DNA from: Alteromonas oceanisediminis
GTDB lineage: Bacteria; Pseudomonadota; Gammaproteobacteria; Enterobacterales; Alteromonadaceae
NCBI RefSeq assembly: GCF_018474025.1
Contig: NZ_JAHCTA010000006.1
Location: forward strand, 192,041-256,040
DNA: 64,000 nucleotides
Direction: 5' to 3'
The position numbers and the translations under genes are program-made. Positions 1 through 6,775 of this stretch are shown here, piece by piece; within the stretch, counting starts at the first letter, position 1, and each line of letters starts with the position of its first letter. A model generated the notes under the pieces. The model was not told the DNA's origin. It saw only the letters and a list, made by a program, of their open reading frames with translations, and ran no database searches.

Positions 1-123
1 CGCCATACGTCCGATTGATCTACCCAATTCATAAATACCGATTATGCCGCCAACTACGCCAATAGCGAGAGGTACCAAGCCACCATTTACTTGTTCAATT
101 TCAGAATCATTTAACGTTTTCAT
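1..123 (-). CDS. Class IIb bacteriocin-like peptide precursor (partial)
   Basis: Short frame reading leftward from an ATG at 123 and still open at the window edge. The first 15 residues, MKTLNDSEIEQVNGG, are a textbook double-glycine leader (conserved E-I/L-x-x-V-x-G-G), the signal cleaved by C39-peptidase ABC exporters. The visible mature part is glycine-rich and hydrophobic (LVPLAIGVVGG...), with a GxxxG motif as in lactobin A/cerein 7B-type peptides. A GGGAAG Shine-Dalgarno lies 5-10 bases upstream. It follows the sister peptide at 137-253 by 13 bases, so they form a two-peptide operon. Length, immunity protein and exporter lie outside the window. Bacteriocin activity is inferred; a peptide pheromone is the alternative. 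Confidence 0.72.
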   Translation of the reverse strand, partial: MKTLNDSEIEQVNGGLVPLAIGVVGGIIGIYELGRSIGRMA

Positions 124-136
124 TTGTCTTCCCTGA

Positions 137-253
137 TTACTTAGAAGCTTCATATCCGGCGTAGCCAGAACCACTGATGAGCGCAACAAGTACAATAAAG
201 GGAGCGAGACCACCGCTTACATTTTCAATTTCATTACCATTAAGTTCGTACAT
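137..253 (-). CDS. Class IIb bacteriocin-like peptide precursor, 38 aa
   Basis: Complete 38-codon gene starting at ATG 253 behind an AAAAGGA ribosome-binding site and ending at TAA 137-139. The leader MYELNGNEIENVSGG has the E-I-x-x-V-x-G-G pattern and ends in Gly-Gly. The mature part would be only 23 residues, starting LAPFIVLVALISG and ending in EASK, so one hydrophobic stretch plus a short polar tail. It is directly upstream of the second leader peptide (1-123), which suggests a co-secreted pair. No function can be proved from sequence; class IIb bacteriocin (cerein 7B-like) is the best fit, with an alternative role in peptide signalling. Confidence 0.72.
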   Translation of the reverse strand: MYELNGNEIENVSGGLAPFIVLVALISGSGYAGYEASK

Positions 254-682
254 ATCAATATCCTTTTAATTAAGTAGTTGCTTCAGAAAATCCGAAGCCG
301 AACTCAGTATGGGGTCGTTAGCTAAACAAAGAATCTGTCTTCTAGAACAGTTTTCATTGAGTTGAAATAATAAGGCTATTGCATAGCCAATCCGACATGG
401 GTTGTCTCTTCATCCATGCCAATGTGAGCCAAAACTCGTATCATTTGTCGCATCAGCAGGCCGCTTAGAACCTTATGCTTTACGCTGTTTATTCTGCCCC
501 AATCCAATACGCCGGTATGTCATCGTTACCGCCTTGTCGCGGCTACCGTAGACCCGTCGCTTGTTCCTTCGCCGAATTCATTAATTTAATTTATCATTTA
601 AATGATTAAATTAATTTAACTTTGTGACGAGCTTCGTTAATACTACAGGTTATTCATTTGTAAATAGATTGTGAGGCTAACA
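254..682. other. Intergenic region between bacteriocin-like pair and scoA
   Basis: About 430 bases without a convincing gene. It must contain divergent promoters for the leftward peptide pair and the rightward CoA-transferase operon. A small hairpin GGCTAT-tgc-ATAGCC lies at about 374-388, and a strongly AT-rich palindromic block occupies about 580-622 (annotated separately). No small leader peptide was recognised in the remaining sequence. Confidence 0.5.
593..606. promoter_or_regulatory. Palindromic AT-rich operator candidate upstream of scoA
   Basis: ATCATTTAAATGAT is a perfect 14-bp palindrome. The dyad extends outward with one-base offsets (ATTTAATTT on the left, TAAATTAATTT on the right), giving an imperfect dyad of about 35 bp. 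It sits about 75 bases before the scoA start, a normal place for a dimeric repressor or activator. The cognate regulator is unknown; the sequence could also simply be an AT-rich UP-like element. Confidence 0.35.
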
Positions 683-1381
683 ATGGCTGGATTTGACAAA
701 GTAGTCCAAAGTTATGAGCAAGCCATGGCGGGATTAAGCGATGGTATGACGGTTATCGCAGGCGGATTTGGCCTGTGCGGCATTCCAGAAGGGTTGATTG
801 CTCAAATTAAAACTATGGGCACGAAAGATTTAACCTTCGTATCAAACAACTGTGGCGTGGATGATTTCGGGCTGGGGATCCTGCTAGAAGACAAGCAGGT
901 AAAGAAAATGATTTCTTCGTATGTCGGTGAAAACGCCTTGTTTGAGCAGCAAATGCTCAGCGGCGAACTGGAAGTTGAACTAACCCCACAAGGAACCCTC
1001 GCTGAAAAGATGCGTGCAGGTGGTGCAGGTATTCCAGCTTTCTACACCGCCACAGGCTATGGCACGCCGGTTGGCGAAGGAAAAGAAGTCAAAGAATTTA
1101 ATGGTCGTCCTTACATATTGGAAGAATCCATCACGGGTGATTTTGCCATTGTCAGAGCGTGGAAAGCGGATCGATACGGTAACTGTATTTATCGCCACAC
1201 TGCTCAGAACTTCAATCCCATGGCGGCTACCGCAGGAAAAATTACCGTGGTTGAAGTTGAAGAAATTGTCGAGCCAGGCGAATTGGATCCTGCTCATATT
1301 CACACCCCCGGAATCTACGTTAATCGCGTGATAAAAGGTACGTTTGAAAAACGTATTGAACGTCGCGTCGTCAGCAAATAG
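683..1381 (+). CDS. scoA: 3-oxoacid (succinyl-CoA:acetoacetate) CoA-transferase subunit A
   Basis: Alpha subunit of the bacterial SCOT-type enzyme, which moves CoA from succinyl-CoA to acetoacetate or a related 3-oxoacid so that ketone bodies can be used. The 232-residue length fits the family. The family-I signature is near the N-terminus: [16 protein letters not shown], with the [10 protein letters not shown] loop at about residues 27-36. A GTG at 671 is in frame, but ATG 683 has GAGG at a 6-base spacing and is preferred. The beta subunit starts 11 bases after the stop, so the two form an operon. Whether acetoacetate is the real acceptor cannot be read from sequence. Confidence 0.92.
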   Translation: MAGFDKVVQSYEQAMAGLSDGMTVIAGGFGLCGIPEGLIAQIKTMGTKDLTFVSNNCGVDDFGLGILLEDKQVKKMISSYVGENALFEQQMLSGELEVELTPQGTLAEKMRAGGAGIPAFYTATGYGTPVGEGKEVKEFNGRPYILEESITGDFAIVRAWKADRYGNCIYRHTAQNFNPMAATAGKITVVEVEEIVEPGELDPAHIHTPGIYVNRVIKGTFEKRIERRVVSK

Positions 1382-1392
1382 GAGTTTACCCC

Positions 1393-2049
1393 ATGGCATT
1401 AACCAGAGAGCAAATCGCTATGCGTGTCGCCCGAGAGTTTAAAGACGGCGATTACGTGAATTTAGGCATTGGTATTCCCACGTTGGCGGCAAACTATGTT
1501 CCTGACGACATCTCAGTCATGTTGCAATCCGAAAATGGCTTGCTCGGAATGGGCCGCTACCCTACCGAAGCAGAGCTTGATGCCGACATGATTAACGCTG
1601 GAAAAGAAACGGTGACGGCGATCACCGGCGCGTCTATTTTTTCCAGTGCGGAAAGTTTCGCAATGATCCGTGGCGGTCACGTAGATTTTACCGTACTGGG
1701 TGCATTTGAAGTGGATGTGAATGGCAACATTGCGTCGTGGATGATCCCGAAGAAATTGATCAAGGGCATGGGGGGTGCAATGGATTTGGTTGCCGGCGCG
1801 AAGAATATCATCGTCACCATGACGCACGCAGACAAACACGGAAACTCCAAATTGTTACAGGAATGCACCCTGCCCTTAACCGGTGTTAATTGCATCACGC
1901 GGATTATTACCGACTTGGCTGTACTCGCGGTGAAAGACGGCGCATTTCACCTTACTGAGCGCGCACCGGGCGTTTCGGTAGATGAAATCCGGGAAAAAAC
2001 GGCGGGGAAATTGGTGGTGCCAGACTCTGTGCCGGAAATGAAGCTGTAA
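1393..2049 (+). CDS. scoB: 3-oxoacid CoA-transferase subunit B
   Basis: Beta subunit of the same heteromeric CoA-transferase, 218 residues. The family-II signature QSENGLLGMG is at residues 45-54. E47 of SENG is the glutamate expected to form the covalent glutamyl-CoA intermediate. NLGIGIPT at 23-30 is the conserved glycine-rich segment. The start is fixed by TAGGAG nine bases ahead of the ATG. It is translated just behind scoA. A hairpin without a good T tract follows at 2065-2087. Confidence 0.92.
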   Translation: MALTREQIAMRVAREFKDGDYVNLGIGIPTLAANYVPDDISVMLQSENGLLGMGRYPTEAELDADMINAGKETVTAITGASIFSSAESFAMIRGGHVDFTVLGAFEVDVNGNIASWMIPKKLIKGMGGAMDLVAGAKNIIVTMTHADKHGNSKLLQECTLPLTGVNCITRIITDLAVLAVKDGAFHLTERAPGVSVDEIREKTAGKLVVPDSVPEMKL

Positions 2050-2064
2050 AACACTTAAGTGATA

Positions 2065-2087
2065 GCGCTGGTTAAAACGACCAGCGC
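2065..2087 (+). terminator. Terminator-like hairpin after scoB
   Basis: GCGCTGGT-taaaacg-ACCAGCGC forms a perfect 8-bp stem just downstream of scoB. The following bases (AGATCCTTTCC) are only moderately T-rich, so this is a weak or attenuating terminator at best. Confidence 0.4.
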
Positions 2088-2114
2088 AGATCCTTTCCTG
2101 TCGTTTCCACACAA

Positions 2115-2138
2115 AATCAGCGATAATTAGCGCTGATT
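2115..2138 (+). promoter_or_regulatory. 5' leader hairpin ahead of the DEAD-box helicase
   Basis: AATCAGCG-ataattag-CGCTGATT is a perfect 8-bp stem ending about 4 bases before the GAGG ribosome-binding site of the helicase gene. It could hide or expose the start region. DEAD-box helicase mRNAs are often controlled through leader structure, but that link is inference. Confidence 0.3.
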
Positions 2139-2157
2139 GTTGTGAGGAACAAAGCAC

Positions 2158-3498
2158 GTGTTATTTTCAGATCTGCCCATTGATCATCGCGTTAAGAAAG
2201 CGCTAGATGCAAAGCAACTTAGTGAATTGACCGCAATTCAGCAAAAAGTGATTGCCCCCGCCCTAAAAGGCAGCGATGTCGTCGCGTCGTCAAAAACCGG
2301 TTCGGGTAAAACGTTAGCATTCCTAGTGCCCTGCGTGCACAGGCTTCTGACCAGCAGAGCGCTGACAAAAAAAGATCCCCGTGTTCTGATTCTGGCACCA
2401 ACTCGAGAGCTCGCAAAACAAGTTTTTGGCGAGGCGCGATGGCTGACCGCGAACATGAGTATTCAATGTCAGTTGATCGTCGGCGGCGAAAACTACAACG
2501 ATCAGATTAAAGCGCTGCGCCGAAACCCGCACATCATCGTGGGCACGGCGGGAAGAATTGCAGACCACTTAGAGAATAAGTCATTTTTTATTAATGGGTT
2601 GGAGCTGTTGATCCTTGATGAGGCGGATCGCATGCTGGATTTAGGCTTCAGCGATCAACTCAACCTAATCAACCGGTACGCCGATCATCGCAAGCGCCAG
2701 ACAATGATGTTTTCTGCCACCATCGGTAAAGTAGCCGTGGATGCCCTCGCCGACACTTTACTTTCCTCTCCCGTCAGAGTGGCCGTGGGCAGTGACAACG
2801 AACAGCATCGTGATATACAACAACACATGATGTACGTCGATCACGTGGAGCAAAAAGATGCCCTTTTACCTGCCCTGTTAAAAGACCAGCCACATAATCA
2901 GGCGATCATTTTCGTTGCAACACGCAGCGACACAGAACGGCTAGCATCGGCGCTAAATAAGCAGGGGTTTGATGCCATTGCCTTACACGCAGAGTTGGCA
3001 CAGAACCAGCGCTCTAACGTGATGAATGCCTTTATGCGTGGCCAGCACTCGCAGCTTATTTGCACAGACGTGGCGTCGCGCGGGCTCGACTTACCTCATG
3101 TTGAGCTGGTCGTTAATTTTGATTTGCCGAAGCAGTCTGAAGAATACATCCACCGAATTGGGCGAACAGGTCGAGCGGGTAAAACAGGCAAAGCTATCTC
3201 GCTGGTAGGCCCTCGCGACTGGGCAAGTTTTGTCAATATTCGCGCATTGCTTGATTACACGTTAGACACCATGGTTGTGCCCGGCTTTACAGCCAAGTTC
3301 GCCGGTCATGACGATAGAAAATCGATAGCTAAAGCTGTGCCGGCATCGAATGCCGGAGCGAAAAAGTCAGCGAAGACTGACCCTGAAAAACCCAAAAAGC
3401 GCGTGAAATCCATGCAAGGCGTTGAAGTTGGGGATGCTCCCATAAAACGTAAGCCCAGAGCACCTGTGGTTGATGATGATCCTGATACGGAAGATTGA
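2158..3498 (+). CDS. DEAD-box ATP-dependent RNA helicase
   Basis: 446-residue RNA helicase of the cytoplasmic DEAD-box family, used in RNA unwinding for ribosome assembly or mRNA turnover. Motifs in order: Q-motif area near 26-29, Walker A SSKTGSGKT (44-52), PTREL (81-85), DEAD (154-157), SAT (186-188), RGLDLPHV and HRIGRTGRAG at about 295-340. The last ~80 residues are a basic, Lys/Pro-rich tail (KPKKRVKS, KRKPRAP) ending in an acidic stretch, as in RhlE/SrmB-like proteins that use the tail for RNA binding. The start is GTG 2158 behind TGAGG. Motif I is ASSKTGSGKT rather than the usual AxTGxGKT. Which of the several paralogues this is cannot be decided. Confidence 0.93.
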   Translation: MLFSDLPIDHRVKKALDAKQLSELTAIQQKVIAPALKGSDVVASSKTGSGKTLAFLVPCVHRLLTSRALTKKDPRVLILAPTRELAKQVFGEARWLTANMSIQCQLIVGGENYNDQIKALRRNPHIIVGTAGRIADHLENKSFFINGLELLILDEADRMLDLGFSDQLNLINRYADHRKRQTMMFSATIGKVAVDALADTLLSSPVRVAVGSDNEQHRDIQQHMMYVDHVEQKDALLPALLKDQPHNQAIIFVATRSDTERLASALNKQGFDAIALHAELAQNQRSNVMNAFMRGQHSQLICTDVASRGLDLPHVELVVNFDLPKQSEEYIHRIGRTGRAGKTGKAISLVGPRDWASFVNIRALLDYTLDTMVVPGFTAKFAGHDDRKSIAKAVPASNAGAKKSAKTDPEKPKKRVKSMQGVEVGDAPIKRKPRAPVVDDDPDTED

Positions 3499-3533
3499 TT
3501 CATGTTGCTTTAATCTACTCGTTGTATACCGCA

Positions 3534-4208
3534 TTACTCACGACACTGTGGTTTCTCAGGTTGTGAGTATGCATAAATAATATACGGTATCCAGGTTCTT
3601 CCACGATCGTTCGACGCTTCAATGTGTGTCTTTCTCTGGCATGCCTTAACTTCCACTCTGATTTGAAATGCGAGCCAACGACCATCCATTGCTGGAAAAA
3701 AGGTTTTGCTATTCAAATTTGTGACAACCAAATCGCCATTCTCCACGATATCACCTTCGTAGATATCCATCATTCCCCACGTATCATCTGACACGAGATA
3801 GCGGTATTTGTCTCGATATTGATCATAGGCTGTGTGAACCACAATATTCCAACCGTTGTGACTCTGGGTGACGTTTTTCTGCTCAAGTAGCATTCCGTTA
3901 AGGCGCTGGCTAACCTCAACCTCGTTGGGTAACTGTGCCTGCCATGTTTTGCCCTTATCGTAGGAAATCGACATCGTCGATTGCCATTGCCCTTTTAACA
4001 GTGCCAAGCGCTGCATCGCGCTGAGTGGCGCCGCACTGGGGCTAGTTTGCTGCACACCGTAACTTTGCCCAATTGAGCACATCAGCATGCCGACAAAAAC
4101 ACAAAATCGAACCTTACATCGTTTGAAACGAGCGTTGCGATTGGCCTGTGCACTGGCTAGCGCGGAAATGTGCTTTTGATAAAACCCGATAATTGATGCT
4201 AGAAACAT
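3534..4208 (-). CDS. Secreted or periplasmic hypothetical protein
   Basis: About 224 residues. A basic segment (KRCKVR) followed by a hydrophobic run (FCVFVGMLMCSIG) at about 31-50 looks like a signal sequence with an unusually long N-region, so the true start may lie downstream of ATG 4208. The exported part has alternating polar/aromatic beta-strand character (LLKGQWQSTMSISYDKGKTW, WLAFQIRVEVKA, RGRTWIPYIIYAYSQ), reminiscent of DUF1579-type small beta-barrel proteins with a GxW near the start. The family call is tentative. Two cysteines flank the C-terminal part. It is convergent with the helicase. Confidence 0.6.
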   Translation of the reverse strand: MFLASIIGFYQKHISALASAQANRNARFKRCKVRFCVFVGMLMCSIGQSYGVQQTSPSAAPLSAMQRLALLKGQWQSTMSISYDKGKTWQAQLPNEVEVSQRLNGMLLEQKNVTQSHNGWNIVVHTAYDQYRDKYRYLVSDDTWGMMDIYEGDIVENGDLVVTNLNSKTFFPAMDGRWLAFQIRVEVKACQRKTHIEASNDRGRTWIPYIIYAYSQPEKPQCRE

Positions 4209-4497
4209 AACCACTCGCTCATTGAATTTATCCTGTAAGAATGGACATCAAAACAGGTCTAAAAGCGCGCCAAAATCACTTTGTGATGAACGGAGTAATG
4301 GTGTATCCAACAGAGGTAACCCCCTAAAATCGACTAAATTCGAGCATAAATTCATCAAAATCACCTGATCCAGGCGTGTTCTCGCTGCCAATAGTCGTCT
4401 CTTCAGTGGTGTATCGCACCGGTAATCTGCCCACTGGTTTGTACTGCTGTGTTTTTTGGGATATTAATAATTCACCTCAAGCCAACACGAAACGTGA

Positions 4498-5586
4498 ATG
4501 AAAGTTACTTTTAAGCATAGTGTGGCTATTGTCTCGTTTAGCGTGGCAATTTGGTCATTGATCCTCGTTATATCCGCGTTGAGTCGATACCGGCTGATAA
4601 CACAGGTCGGTCAAACGAGCACTTTTATGGATCAATTAGTGTACGTGTGGCCTTGGTATATCTCCTGGTTCTGGTTTACGCCACTACTGGTAATTGTAGT
4701 CAAAATGTTCATTACCGAGCGCACAACAGGTTTCGCTTTCATGGCAAAGCATCTGGCGCTTTTTTGTGTGTTTTTCCCTTGTTACTTCCTTTCTTTCGGG
4801 TTGAGTGTTTTTCTGGCAAACGGTGAACTCGTTGAGTCCACCAATTTTGCTGAGGGATTAACACGGTATTTTTCCCAAAACTACTGGGCAGAGGACTTCA
4901 CCATTTACGTTTGTATCATGCTTGGGGCATACGTATCCGCGTACTTGCAACAGATCCGTATCAAGGAAAAAGAAAACCTGATGCTGCAAACGCAACTCTA
5001 CAAAGTGCAGCTAGATGCATTGAAATCGCAATTGAATCCGCACTTTCTCTTCAATGCACTGAATACCATTTCAGGCCTGATGCGCATGAAATCGAGTGAT
5101 ACAGCAACTTCTGCCATTGCGGAACTCAGCTACATGTTGCGTTCGATTTTAGAGCGGCAAGAAGATGTTGTAAGTGTGAGAGAAGAAGTCCAGTTCATTG
5201 AAAAGTACATTTTTTTTCAAACGTTGCGTTTTGAAAAAAGACTGGTAACCGAAATCAAGATAAGCGAAGACGCCAAGAATATGAAAATCCCTTTTCTCTT
5301 ACTGCACACATTGGTTGAAAACGCGATCAAACACGGTGCTCAGGAAGAGGGAAACGTTAATACTATCCATTTATCAGCGACTCTCTTAGACAAACGCTTA
5401 CACATTCAGTTGGCCAATACCATGGCGACTGAACAAAAACATGAAGGGTTTGGCATTGGTTTGTTAAATTGCAAAAAGAGGTTAGAGCTACTCTACCATG
5501 ATGATTTTGAATTGCGTTCGAACCAATGCGCAAACAATCAGTATTTGACAGTGATCAACTTACCGGCGGAGCAAATGCATGTTTAA
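4498..5586 (+). CDS. LytS-family membrane sensor histidine kinase
   Basis: 362 residues. Four hydrophobic segments at about 8-28, 50-72, 84-106 and 135-152 form the membrane sensor part. A short coiled linker (IKEKENLMLQTQL) leads into a His_kinase (PF06580-type) core. The phospho-acceptor is H182 in the block QLNPHFLFNALNTISGL, and the ATP-binding N-box is LVENAIKHG at about 272-280 with GFGIGLLN as G-box. It overlaps the response-regulator gene by 8 bases, so the pair is translationally coupled. The signal is unknown; the sensor has no extracellular domain of note. The TonB receptor downstream is a likely regulatory target (inference). Confidence 0.9.
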   Translation: MKVTFKHSVAIVSFSVAIWSLILVISALSRYRLITQVGQTSTFMDQLVYVWPWYISWFWFTPLLVIVVKMFITERTTGFAFMAKHLALFCVFFPCYFLSFGLSVFLANGELVESTNFAEGLTRYFSQNYWAEDFTIYVCIMLGAYVSAYLQQIRIKEKENLMLQTQLYKVQLDALKSQLNPHFLFNALNTISGLMRMKSSDTATSAIAELSYMLRSILERQEDVVSVREEVQFIEKYIFFQTLRFEKRLVTEIKISEDAKNMKIPFLLLHTLVENAIKHGAQEEGNVNTIHLSATLLDKRLHIQLANTMATEQKHEGFGIGLLNCKKRLELLYHDDFELRSNQCANNQYLTVINLPAEQMHV

Positions 5587-6340
5587 AGTGCTAGTGGTAG
5601 ACGACGAGACAATTGCGCGCAACAACATCACCATTTTATTAGGTGAGCGTGACGATATTTCGTATGTTGCTGAAGCTGATAACGGCGAAAAAGCGCTTGA
5701 GCTTCTGCAAAGCGAGCATTTTGATATTGTGTTTCTCGATATTCAGATGCCAAAGTTAAATGGATTGGAAGTTGCCGACCTTATCTGCTCACATCAGATC
5801 ACCGCGCATATCGTCTTCGTAACCGCATTCAATCAGCATGCCGTGAACGCATTTGATGTTAACGCGGTAGACTACCTTCTTAAACCGTTCCACGATAGCC
5901 GCTTTCACCAATCGGTTAACAAAGCCATCCATGTGACGCAATGCGAAGAGCGATTTAAACAAGTCGATAATATTGCAAACACTATCGGTTCGCTATTTAA
6001 ACCGCTCAACAACAAAGCGAATAAAATCGCTCTGAAAGAAACCGGGCGAATAAAACTGATCGATATTGATGATATTCAATACATCAAAGGCGCTGGAAAC
6101 TATGTGGAGATAGTCTTTGTATCCGACAAGACCTTACTGCACAGGGAAACGCTGAAATCGATATATCATAAACTACCGCCTGACAGGTTTACTCGTATTC
6201 ATAAATCCACCATCGTGCGCAACGATCTGATTACCGAGCTGGGTCCTACGCCAAAGGGGGATTACTGGCTGAATCTCAAAACGGGAGCAAAATTGCTGAT
6301 GTCACGTAGAAATCGCGAATTACTGGAAAAATTGCCCTGA
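5579..6340 (+). CDS. LytTR-family response regulator
   Basis: 253 residues: receiver domain (1-~120) with acidic pocket VVDDE, phospho-acceptor D54 in FLDIQMP, and K in LLKPF. A LytTR DNA-binding domain follows at about 150-253 (ALKETGRIKLIDIDDIQYIK, RIHKSTIVR). The start ATG lies inside the kinase's last codons with GGAG 8 bases ahead. It partners with the kinase at 4498. LytTR proteins usually bind pairs of 9-bp repeats upstream of few target genes. The adjacent receptor gene at 6776 is the obvious candidate, although no convincing repeat pair was found by eye. Confidence 0.9.
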   Translation: MFKVLVVDDETIARNNITILLGERDDISYVAEADNGEKALELLQSEHFDIVFLDIQMPKLNGLEVADLICSHQITAHIVFVTAFNQHAVNAFDVNAVDYLLKPFHDSRFHQSVNKAIHVTQCEERFKQVDNIANTIGSLFKPLNNKANKIALKETGRIKLIDIDDIQYIKGAGNYVEIVFVSDKTLLHRETLKSIYHKLPPDRFTRIHKSTIVRNDLITELGPTPKGDYWLNLKTGAKLLMSRRNRELLEKLP

Positions 6341-6775
6341 TGTGATCATTAGCGCAGCGTAGCACCAAAGTTAAAAAGCGTCACCGTCGCGAAGGTCACA
6401 GTCTCCTCGGAACGCAATAGGGTTGCTATTAACCTTTGAGTACGCACGCAACCAGCTATTTGTCTAACACTCTCGCTCACGGTGCATCACATTGCGCCAC
6501 GTTACCCCACTCTTATCTATTCCAAAGTGCTTTTCGTATATTGGGTTGATTAAAAGTACAGCATTTTCTTATTTTGTACCCGACTCAAGAACAACGGGTT
6601 ACATCAATGGGAGTATCTAAACCGGATTTCAACCGTTTTAAACCGCGTCTCCTTCTGTTCGTGGAAACCGCATTTTGCTCAGTGAACTTACCCGCTAAAT
6701 TCCACCATAGTTCAGGCGTGGTGTCACCATGCCAGAGACCAGGAATGCATATCCACAGTATAAAAGAGGTTTAAA
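6341..6775 (+). promoter_or_regulatory. Upstream region of TonB receptor 1
   Basis: A 435-base gap holding the receptor promoter and leader. A possible weak promoter is TTGATT at 6546-6551 and TATTTT at 6570-6575, separated by 18 bases, about 200 bases before the start codon, which would give a long leader. A frame at 6574-6774 ends just before the receptor but has no family signature. No clear LytTR repeat pair was seen. Confidence 0.3.

Noticed and set aside
374-388. Terminator for the leftward bacteriocin-like transcript
   Set aside because: The GGCTAT/ATAGCC stem is short and lies upstream of the peptides on their strand, not after them.
980-1399. Minus-strand 139-codon frame across scoA
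   Set aside because: Shadow of the clearly real CoA-transferase gene on the other strand.
6574-6774. 66-codon frame just ahead of TonB receptor 1
   Set aside because: Weak start, no ribosome-binding site, Pro/Ser/His-rich with no family signature; more likely leader sequence.
6341-6775. LytTR-type direct-repeat operator upstream of receptor 1
   Set aside because: No pair of similar 9-bp repeats at the expected ~12-13-base spacing could be picked out by eye.
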